DNA of 11,796 nucleotides, from the NCBI GenBank assembly GCA_030655735.1, contig JAUSPK010000085.1, positions 1 through 11,796 of the forward strand, read 5' to 3'. Source of the stretch: Syntrophales bacterium. Lineage in GTDB: Bacteria; Desulfobacterota; Syntrophia; Syntrophales; UBA2210. Of the stretch, positions 6,266-11,796 are shown piece by piece. The notes beneath the pieces were generated by a model. The model made no database searches. It saw only the letters and a program-made list of their open reading frames with translations, and was not told where the DNA came from. A program made the translations under genes and the position numbers. The first letter of the stretch is position 1. Every line of letters begins with the position of its first letter.

Positions 6266-7315
6266 ATGGAAAAGAGCGTGCTTGTCGGTATAAGCGGCGG
6301 GATTGACAGTGCCGTGGCCTCGGCGATCCTGAAGGAGAGGGGGTACCGCGTCGAGGGGCTGTACATACAAAACGGGTTCCCTGCGGGGAGCGAGAGGGAG
6401 GCAGCAGCAGTTGCAAAACGCCTGGGGTTTCCGCTCCACATACTGGACGCCGCATCGTCTTTCAAAAAAGATGTCGTGGCCTATTTTGCCGGAGAGTATC
6501 TGGCGGGGAGGACCCCGAATCCGTGCATTGTTTGCAACAAGAAGATAAAATTCAGATATCTCCTGGAAGAGGCGCGCACAAGGGGGCTGGGTTCTATCGC
6601 AACCGGCCATTATGCCCGCATTGAGGACAGCGGCCCGGAAGAAGGCCTTGGTCTCTTCAAGGGCATCGACCGGGAAAAGGATCAGTCCTATTTCCTCTTT
6701 CAGCTGGGGCAGAAAGAGCTTGGGCACCTGATATTCCCCAACGGCGAAAAGACAAAAAAAGAGATACGGGAGATGGCGCAGGATCTCGGCCTGCCTCCGA
6801 GGAAGGAGAGCCAGGAGATCTGTTTTATACCTGACGATAATTACCGGAATTTTCTTGAAACGTATCCGGTCACCCTCCCCCGCCCCGGCAACATCGTGGA
6901 CAGGGAGGGGAACGTCGTGGGGAGGCACCGGGGAACACACACGGTGACCATAGGACAGAGGAAGGGTCTCAATATAGCCTCCCAAAGGCCTTATTATGTC
7001 CTGGAAATAAACACCGAAAGGGATGAAGTGATCGTGGGGAGAGAGGAGGATCAGTTTACCGGCGGCCTCGTCGCAAACAATTGTTCGTGGGTATCAAACA
7101 AACCCGCCGTCCAGGAGACTCTGCAGGCACGGACGTATATACGGTACCGCCACAGGGGTGTCGACTCTGAGATCACCCCCCTGCCCGGAGGGCAGGTGCA
7201 CGTCAGGTTCATGACGCCGCAAAAGGCCGTGGCCCCCGGGCAGGCGGCGGTCTTTTTTCAGGGAGACCGTCTTCTGGGCGGTGGATGGATCGAAAGGGGG
7301 CTGCGCGATGCTTAG
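6266..7315 (+). CDS. mnmA: tRNA-specific 2-thiouridylase MnmA
   Basis: This 349-residue enzyme adds the 2-thio group to wobble U34 of Lys, Glu and Gln tRNAs, using ATP and sulfur passed as a persulfide. The ATP-binding PP-loop is SGGIDS (10-15). The catalytic cysteines are Cys90 in NPCIVCNKKIKF and Cys186 in ESQEICFIPD, equivalent to Cys102 and Cys199 of E. coli; Cys87 is an extra cysteine of the NPCxxC type. ATGHYAR (112-118) and IGQRKGL are also present. The protein is slightly shorter than E. coli MnmA because the loop after the first strand-helix unit is reduced. GAGAGGA lies about ten bases before the ATG. The last 8 bases overlap mtaB, and together the two genes modify positions 34 and 37 of the anticodon loop. 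Confidence 0.96.
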   Translation: MEKSVLVGISGGIDSAVASAILKERGYRVEGLYIQNGFPAGSEREAAAVAKRLGFPLHILDAASSFKKDVVAYFAGEYLAGRTPNPCIVCNKKIKFRYLLEEARTRGLGSIATGHYARIEDSGPEEGLGLFKGIDREKDQSYFLFQLGQKELGHLIFPNGEKTKKEIREMAQDLGLPPRKESQEICFIPDDNYRNFLETYPVTLPRPGNIVDREGNVVGRHRGTHTVTIGQRKGLNIASQRPYYVLEINTERDEVIVGREEDQFTGGLVANNCSWVSNKPAVQETLQARTYIRYRHRGVDSEITPLPGGQVHVRFMTPQKAVAPGQAAVFFQGDRLLGGGWIERGLRDA

Positions 7316-8621
7316 GGTTGCCGTGGCCACCCTCGGGTGTAAGGTGAATCATTATGAATCAGCGGGGATTGTAGAGGAACTGGAGGCGCAAGGCTTTTCC
7401 GTTGTTCCCTTCACATCTCAAGCTGATCTGTATATTGTAAACACCTGTACGATCACGGCGAAGACGGATTTTCAGTCCAGACAGCTGGTACGCCGGGCGT
7501 ACAGGACAAACCCCTCCGCATCGATTATTGTAACCGGCTGTTACGCGCAGATTGCCCCGCAGGAGCTCGCGGCGCTGCCCGGGGTGCGGATGGTCGCGGG
7601 AACGGAGATGAAGGAGAGACTCCCCGGGATTATACAAGGTATCAGCGGTGAGGGGCAGAGGATTGATGTCGGCGACATATCCCCGAAAAGGCCCTTCTCG
7701 GACCTGCCGGTAACGAGGTTCCCCGGACAGACCCGGGCGTATCTGAAGGTGCAGGACGGATGCAACGCCTTTTGCAGTTACTGCATCATACCGTACGCGA
7801 GGGGCAGGAGCAGGAGCCTCCCCGAAGGAGATGCCATCCGGCGGATACATACCATGACACAGGCGGGTCACCGGGAGATCATCCTTACCGGCATATGCCT
7901 GGGCGCCTATGGCCGGGATCTGCCCTCCCCCACTGATCTTCTCGGTCTGCTCGAGAAGATAGAGCAGTATACGGACCTCGAGAGGCTACGGATCAGCTCC
8001 CTGAATCCGACGGATATATCGGACAAGATGATCGATCACCTGCAGGGATCGAAGAGGTTGTGCCGGCATCTCCATCTGTCACTGCAGAGCGGGGACGACA
8101 GGATCCTTGGGCTGATGCGCAGGAATTACACGACCGGGCAGGTTGCTGACCTCGTAGCACGATTGCAGACCGCCATCCCCGAAATTGCCATCGGAATGGA
8201 TGTCATAACGGGATTTCCGGGTGAGGGGGAAGAAGAGTTTCAAAACACGGCTCGTTTCATCGAGAATATAAGTCTTGCGTATCTTCATGTTTTCCCCTAT
8301 TCTCGGCGGCCTGGCACAATCGCTTCCTCGCTTCCCGATCAGGTCATGAAATCGGTCAGTAAAGAACGAGCCGCTATATTGAGGGACATAGGCGGCAGAA
8401 AGAGAATAGCGTTCAACAGCGGGGTTCTGGGAAAGAAACTCTCCGTCCTGGTGGAGGGAACCGGGGACAAGGAGACCGGCTGGATGAAGGGATTTTCAGA
8501 CAATTACGTGCCGGTACTGGTCCCCGAAGGTGACCCGTCCCTTGCCAACCACATCGTGCCGGTTACGGGGGATCGCATGATAAAGGAAAAGGTCGTGGGA
8601 AGGATCATAACGGATGGATAA
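7308..8621 (+). CDS. mtaB: tRNA (N6-threonylcarbamoyladenosine(37)-C2)-methylthiotransferase MtaB
   Basis: This 437-residue radical SAM methylthiotransferase converts t6A37 to ms2t6A37 in ANN-decoding tRNAs. The N-terminal UPF0004 domain has Cys11, Cys47 and Cys78, which ligate the auxiliary 4Fe-4S cluster. The radical SAM motif CNAFCSYC gives Cys152, Cys156 and Cys159. LSLQSG and GFPGE follow as in MiaB-type enzymes, and a TRAM-like RNA-binding domain fills about residues 374-437. I favour MtaB over MiaB or RimO because of the LGCKVNHYES opening, the IIPYARGRSRS stretch and the overall length. The ATG at 7308 has AAGGGGG (7294-7300) seven bases upstream; an in-frame ATG at 7281 lies deeper in mnmA and is less likely. 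It overlaps mnmA and rnc by 8 bases each. Confidence 0.93.
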   Translation: MLRVAVATLGCKVNHYESAGIVEELEAQGFSVVPFTSQADLYIVNTCTITAKTDFQSRQLVRRAYRTNPSASIIVTGCYAQIAPQELAALPGVRMVAGTEMKERLPGIIQGISGEGQRIDVGDISPKRPFSDLPVTRFPGQTRAYLKVQDGCNAFCSYCIIPYARGRSRSLPEGDAIRRIHTMTQAGHREIILTGICLGAYGRDLPSPTDLLGLLEKIEQYTDLERLRISSLNPTDISDKMIDHLQGSKRLCRHLHLSLQSGDDRILGLMRRNYTTGQVADLVARLQTAIPEIAIGMDVITGFPGEGEEEFQNTARFIENISLAYLHVFPYSRRPGTIASSLPDQVMKSVSKERAAILRDIGGRKRIAFNSGVLGKKLSVLVEGTGDKETGWMKGFSDNYVPVLVPEGDPSLANHIVPVTGDRMIKEKVVGRIITDG

Positions 8622-9321
8622 GGAAAGGATCAAAACCCTCAATGGCCTGTCGGAGATGCTGGGCTATACCTTCAGTGATACCGCTCTGCTTGACCTGGCG
8701 CTCACACACGGATCCCATGCCAACGAAAACCCGGACCTCGTACGGGGAGACAACGAACGCCTGGAATTTCTGGGCGATGCCGTCCTGCAACTGTGCATAA
8801 GCGACATGCTGACGGAGAGGTTTTTAGAGTATACCGAGGGACAGCTCTCAAAGGCACGGGCCTTCATGGTCAATGAGCAAGCCCTGGCCGGACTGGCGCG
8901 CCAGTACCGGATCGGCGAGTTCATGCTCCTGGGCAGGGGTGAGGAAAAGGCCGAGGGAAGAAACAAGGATTCCATCCTGGGAGATGCCTTTGAATCCCTT
9001 ATCGGTGCCATCTACCTCGACGGGGGTTACAAAGCCGCCTTTGGTTTCATACGTCGAGCCTTCCAGGCTCCTGTCGATGAATGGGCCCAGAAGCCGGTAT
9101 ACCGGGACTACAAATCGCTCCTCCAGGAAACCAGCCAGATCAGGTTCAGAGAAATACCCCGCTACCGAATTATAGGCACATCCGGCCCTGATCATGATAA
9201 AACCTTTGAAATAGAGGCATGCATCGGAGACAGTATCGTGACAACGGGGACCGGAAAGAATAAAAAAGAGGCCGAGCAGGATGCGGCCCGCAAAGCGCTT
9301 GAGAAACTGGACGAGATGTGA
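8614..9321 (+). CDS. rnc: Ribonuclease III
   Basis: This 235-residue dimeric endonuclease cleaves double-stranded RNA, including rRNA precursors and structured mRNAs. The RNase III signature NERLEFLGDAVL is at 47-58, with metal-ligand residues Glu48, Glu51 and Asp55, followed by DSILGDAFESLIGAIYLDGG (119-138) with Asp124 and Glu127. The double-stranded RNA-binding domain begins at about 165 (DYKSLLQE) and ends with the usual GTGKNKKEAEQDAA pattern. All catalytic residues are present and the length is normal. The start ATG overlaps the mtaB stop region by 8 bases, with GGAAGGA upstream. Its stop shares a GTGA overlap with the next gene. In many bacteria rnc sits with era or acpP; here it sits in a tRNA-modification operon. 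Confidence 0.96.
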   Translation: MDKERIKTLNGLSEMLGYTFSDTALLDLALTHGSHANENPDLVRGDNERLEFLGDAVLQLCISDMLTERFLEYTEGQLSKARAFMVNEQALAGLARQYRIGEFMLLGRGEEKAEGRNKDSILGDAFESLIGAIYLDGGYKAAFGFIRRAFQAPVDEWAQKPVYRDYKSLLQETSQIRFREIPRYRIIGTSGPDHDKTFEIEACIGDSIVTTGTGKNKKEAEQDAARKALEKLDEM

Positions 9322-10325
9322 GACCGCTCATAATTCCCATATTCGTGCTACATAAAGGATGTCCCAACCGTTGCGTCTTCTGTAATGAGAGGATAGCCGC
9401 CGGGGACTATTCAGACAGGATCACCGGGGATACTGTTCGAACGGTCTGCGACCGGCACCTGGGAAAGGACGGAAGGAGATTCGATCAGATCGCCTTTTAC
9501 GGGGGGAACTTCACCGGGATGGACCGGGACTATCAGATTGAACTCCTGGATGCCGCAAAAGGCTACGTCGACGCGGGCATGGTGGACTCCATACGGATAT
9601 CGACACGGCCTGATTATATCGATGATGAGCGAATAGACCTGATCACCCGATACCACGTCTCCACCGTGGAGATAGGCGCTCAATCAATGGTTGACGAGGT
9701 GCTGTCCGCCTCGGGAAGGGGCCACTCATCGAAAGATGTGCGGGAAGCAGTCAGGCTGTTAAAGAGAGCGGGGATCAAAACCGGGGTACACCTGATGGTC
9801 GGTCTCCCGGGCGACACCCGGGAGGGATTTGAATACACCGTGGAGGAGATTATCGGCCTACAACCCGACACGGTGAGGATCCATCCGACCATCGTATTCA
9901 AGAACACCAAGCTGGCTGAGGCCTATTGTAAGGGAACGTATCTGCCCCTGACACTGGATAATGCCGTTGATCTCTGCAAACACGCGCTTCTGAGGTTTCA
10001 AAAAGCCGGCATCCCTGTTATAAGATTGGGCCTTCACACAACCAAAGAGATGGAGACAGACAATAACATCATTGCGGGCCCCTTTCACCCGGCATTCCGG
10101 TCGCTGGTGGAAGGCGCCCTCTTCCTGGACATGGCAAAAGAGCTGCTGGGATCTCAGGATCTGAAGCGTCAGGAAGTTGTCTTTTCCGTAGCCCCGCAGG
10201 ATGTGTCGAACCTTCGAGGGATGAAAAGCCGGAATATAGGGATATTGAAAGAATCTTTCGGTATACCGGAAATATATGTCAGAGAAAACGCGAAGCAGGA
10301 GAGAGGATCACTGCGAATTATCTAG
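9318..10325 (+). CDS. Elp3/HemN-like radical SAM protein of unknown substrate
   Basis: This 335-residue protein has a 4Fe-4S radical SAM motif CPNRCVFC (Cys15, Cys19, Cys22). It then shows FYGGNFTG (60-67), STRPDYI (95-101), EIGAQSM (118-124) and HLMVGLPGDT (158-167). This series matches the Elp3/MiaB/NifB-type radical SAM core, closest in style to Elp3 and coproporphyrinogen-oxidase-like proteins. It lacks the C-terminal GNAT acetyltransferase domain of true Elp3 and the extra domains of HemN. The start is a GTG (9318) in the GTGA overlap with the rnc stop, so translation is coupled. I infer an RNA-related role from the operon (mnmA, mtaB, rnc), but the reaction and substrate are unknown. 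Confidence 0.85.
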   Translation: MRPLIIPIFVLHKGCPNRCVFCNERIAAGDYSDRITGDTVRTVCDRHLGKDGRRFDQIAFYGGNFTGMDRDYQIELLDAAKGYVDAGMVDSIRISTRPDYIDDERIDLITRYHVSTVEIGAQSMVDEVLSASGRGHSSKDVREAVRLLKRAGIKTGVHLMVGLPGDTREGFEYTVEEIIGLQPDTVRIHPTIVFKNTKLAEAYCKGTYLPLTLDNAVDLCKHALLRFQKAGIPVIRLGLHTTKEMETDNNIIAGPFHPAFRSLVEGALFLDMAKELLGSQDLKRQEVVFSVAPQDVSNLRGMKSRNIGILKESFGIPEIYVRENAKQERGSLRII

Positions 10326-10356
10326 GGTCCCCCCTCCCCTGCCCGTTGAGGAGTTC

Positions 10357-10395
10357 ATTCCCCATAAGCCCCAGACGACCAGGAACAGGGGGAAT
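10357..10395. repeat. Imperfect REP-like inverted repeat downstream of the radical SAM gene
   Basis: ATTCCCC (10357-10363) pairs with GGGGAAT (10389-10395) across a 25-base loop. It lies about 30 bases after the radical SAM stop, with no T-tract, so it is not a clear intrinsic terminator. It is next to the short direct repeats at 10397-10429 and may be part of a dispersed repeat. Confidence 0.35.
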
Positions 10396-10396
10396 T

Positions 10397-10429
10397 GGGG
10401 GACAGTATAGGGAAGTGAGAGACAGTATA
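10397..10429 (+). repeat. Two 13-bp direct repeats with 20-bp period (GRGRGACAGTATA)
   Basis: Copies at 10397-10409 and 10417-10429 match in 11 of 13 positions and share the exact core GACAGTATA; their starts are 20 bases apart. They lie just upstream of the candidate promoter of the ORF6N gene, so they could be a tandem protein-binding site. From memory, GGGGACAGTATAC also occurs as a dispersed intergenic repeat near REP-type transposases, so a repeat remnant is an alternative. Confidence 0.45.
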
Positions 10430-10436
10430 CATGTTA

Positions 10437-10466
10437 TTGCTTTCTTCGTCAGGAAGCAGGTATGAT
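10437..10466 (+). promoter_or_regulatory. Candidate promoter of the ORF6N gene
   Basis: TTGCTT (10437-10442) and TATGAT (10461-10466, 5/6) are 18 bases apart, placing the transcript start near 10473 and leaving room for the AGGAGG ribosome site at 10494-10499. The -35 box is weak. The paired GACAGTATA repeats lie directly upstream. Confidence 0.35.
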
Positions 10467-10505
10467 GTCGCCAAAATTACCAGCGTTCGATAGGAGGATA
10501 CTGAA

Positions 10506-11033
10506 ATGTTACAGACATCCTCAAAGCCGGCACTTGTTCCGATTGAAGTAATCATCAGTAAAATCATTTTCGTTCGCGGTGAAAAGGTTCTGTTGGATCG
10601 AGACCTTGCCGAACTTTATGGTGTGGAAACAAAAGCGTTAAAACAGGCGGTACGAAGAAATATCAAGCGGTTCCCCGATGATTTCATGTTTGAATTGTCT
10701 AAAGAAGAATTTGAGAATTGGAGGTCACAATTTGTGACCTCCAATTCCGACAAGATGGGTTTAAGATATAGGCCAATGACCTTTACAGAACAAGGCGTCG
10801 CCATGCTTTCAAGTGTGTTGCGGAGCACCCGCGCTATTGAAGTGAATATTGCAATCATGAGAGCCTTTGTTCAACTAAGAAAAATGATTGCATCACATGA
10901 CAAACTGGCACGGAAGCTCACGGAGCTCGAACAGCATCTGGAAGGTCACGACGAGCAGATTCAGATTATTTTTGAAACAATCAAGCAATTGATGGCACCA
11001 CCGGAAAAGCCGAGGAAAAGAATAGGATTTTAG
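10506..11033 (+). CDS. ORF6N domain-containing (KilA-N/antirepressor-like) protein
   Basis: This 175-residue protein is a clear ORF6N-domain member, a family found in phages, plasmids and next to restriction-modification genes, with presumed DNA binding. The domain covers about residues 14-105: an IxFVRGEKVLLDRDLAELYGV opening (20-40), RRNIKRFPDDFMFELSKEEF (50-69), the motif WRSQFVTS (72-79) and FTEQGVAMLSSVLRS (93-107). A helical, coiled-coil-like tail (about 118-163) and a basic end (EKPRKRIGF) follow. AGGAGG lies about six bases before the ATG. The gene is complete, on its own promoter, and more AT-rich than region 3. A 33-bp palindrome lies within codons 70-81. Its exact role is unknown; regulation of the adjoining methyltransferase locus or a phage-type antirepressor function are the leading ideas. 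Confidence 0.9.
   Translation: MLQTSSKPALVPIEVIISKIIFVRGEKVLLDRDLAELYGVETKALKQAVRRNIKRFPDDFMFELSKEEFENWRSQFVTSNSDKMGLRYRPMTFTEQGVAMLSSVLRSTRAIEVNIAIMRAFVQLRKMIASHDKLARKLTELEQHLEGHDEQIQIIFETIKQLMAPPEKPRKRIGF
10715..10747. repeat. Perfect 33-bp palindrome inside the ORF6N coding sequence
   Basis: GAATTGGAGGTCACAA (10715-10730) is exactly complementary to 10732-10747, with a single central T at 10731. It encodes residues 70-81, including the family motif RSQFVTS. A 16-bp perfect arm within a gene is unlikely by chance. It could be an intragenic operator, a recombination or target site, or an mRNA hairpin. Confidence 0.85.
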
Positions 11034-11171
11034 TCTACTGAGGATTTAACTGAATGGAACATATTGATAAAAGCAAGAAACATGGTATTTAATTGTTTGC
11101 GATGGCTTTCCCTTTTTTGTCGCATAGGTTAGAGAATTGTTGAGTAATAGTATGATGCCAAGGGGAATATT

Positions 11172-11796
11172 TTGAAACTTACTGAAAGCGAAAAGCAGAA
11201 AATCATTGAGTTAATTCAGGCTGGCAAGACAATCCCTGCGATCTACAAAAGCAAGCTATTTGATTCCGGGGATTCGGAGTTCATCGAAGCCACCAAAGAC
11301 TACAGGCTGGTTTATAAGGGAAAGGCACGGAAAGAGGACATTATTGCGGGAACGCCTGTCGCTCCTTTTCAGAAAGTTCGTTCCTTCAACAGCGACAATC
11401 CATTCGATGACGACTGGCGGAATATGCTCATTTTTGGCGACAATCTCCTTGCCCTCAAAACCCTCTATGATGATCAACGGAACGAAAACAGATATAGAAC
11501 AAAAAACCGCATAAAGCTCATCTATATTGATCCCCCCTTTGCAACCAAACAGGATTTCATGAAAGATCGGGAAAAGGCTTACAGGGACAAGATTATCGGT
11601 GCGCAGTTCATTGAGTTCTTGCGCAAACGATTGATTCTCATGCGGGAGATTTTGGCCGACGATGGTTCTATCTATGTGCATCTGGACTGGAAAAAGGGTC
11701 ACTATATAAAAGCGATTCTGGATGAGGTATTTGGAGAGCATAATTTTTTAAATGATATTATATGGCAATCAACAACAGCTGCTAAATTTCAAACCG
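11172..11796 (+). CDS. Site-specific DNA-methyltransferase (adenine-N6, beta-class, type III Mod-like), 3' truncated by window
   Basis: The frame stays open for 208 codons to the window end. It begins at a TTG (11172) with AAGGGG (11160-11165) six bases upstream; a TAG at 11148 lies in frame, with no ATG in between, so TTG is the best start. The N-terminal 70 residues (TESEKQKIIELIQAGK, then FDSGDSEFIEATKDYRLVYK) are the lead segment seen in this Mod group. MLIFGDNLLAL (85-95) and the catalytic motif DPPF (120-123, in LIYIDPPF) follow, then ADDGSIYVHLDWKKGHYIK (162-180) and the DEVFGEHNFLNDIIW stretch. DPPF near the N-terminus indicates the beta arrangement of N6-adenine methyltransferases. 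The target-recognition region and any partner restriction gene are beyond the window. Confidence 0.88.
   Translation, partial: MKLTESEKQKIIELIQAGKTIPAIYKSKLFDSGDSEFIEATKDYRLVYKGKARKEDIIAGTPVAPFQKVRSFNSDNPFDDDWRNMLIFGDNLLALKTLYDDQRNENRYRTKNRIKLIYIDPPFATKQDFMKDREKAYRDKIIGAQFIEFLRKRLILMREILADDGSIYVHLDWKKGHYIKAILDEVFGEHNFLNDIIWQSTTAAKFQT

Noticed and set aside
6239..6985. A 248-codon open frame on the - strand opposite mnmA.
   Set aside because: It is antisense to a textbook mnmA, resembles no family I know, and is rich in residues typical of a shadow frame.
11099..11126. TGCGA/TCGCA inverted repeat with a T-rich loop between the ORF6N and methyltransferase genes, considered as a terminator.
   Set aside because: Only five pairs, with the T-run inside the loop rather than after the stem.

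Overview
This window looks like a chromosome segment of an anaerobic, syntrophic or sulfate-reducing deltaproteobacterium (Desulfobacterota, Syntrophus/Desulfobacterales-like). That placement is inferred from gene content and protein style: a fatty-acid/aromatic acyl-CoA gene set with a LivF-type ATPase and AMP-forming ligase, then an mnmA-mtaB-rnc-radical SAM block. No 16S or other marker confirms it. No tRNA, rRNA, CRISPR array or intact insertion sequence is visible. No gap between genes exceeds about 225 bases.

Region 1 (1-4433, + strand) is an acyl-CoA metabolism cluster. A candidate promoter, overlapped by a perfect 29-bp palindrome, precedes two hot-dog-fold dehydratase/hydratase genes (a MaoC protein with the catalytic Asp/His motif and a FAS1-type partner lacking the His). 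These are followed by a LivF-type ABC ATPase, an SDR oxidoreductase and an AMP-forming acyl-CoA ligase. A hairpin plus T-tract lies between the SDR and the ligase. Together the genes could activate an acid to its CoA thioester, hydrate an enoyl-CoA and oxidise a hydroxyacyl-CoA, with the ATPase serving a transporter encoded elsewhere. The substrate is unknown.

Region 2 (4510-6132, - strand) is a tight three-gene operon behind a good sigma70-like promoter: an alpha/beta hydrolase, a 95-residue protein that may have a PC4-like fold, and a 108-residue two-helix membrane protein. It converges on region 1 and diverges from region 3.

Region 3 (6183-10325, + strand) is an RNA-maturation operon with every junction overlapping: mnmA (s2U34 of tRNA), mtaB (ms2t6A37 of tRNA), rnc (RNase III) and a stand-alone Elp3/HemN-like radical SAM protein of unknown substrate. 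The overlaps imply translational coupling.

Region 4 (about 10330-11796) is visibly more AT-rich and looks like the edge of an accessory or defence island. A repeat-bearing spacer (two 13-bp copies 20 bp apart, plus an inverted repeat) leads to an ORF6N-domain gene that carries a perfect 33-bp palindrome inside its coding sequence. Then comes the first 208 codons of a beta-class (type III Mod-like) DNA methyltransferase, cut off by the window end. This is the part most likely to belong to a mobile or defence system.
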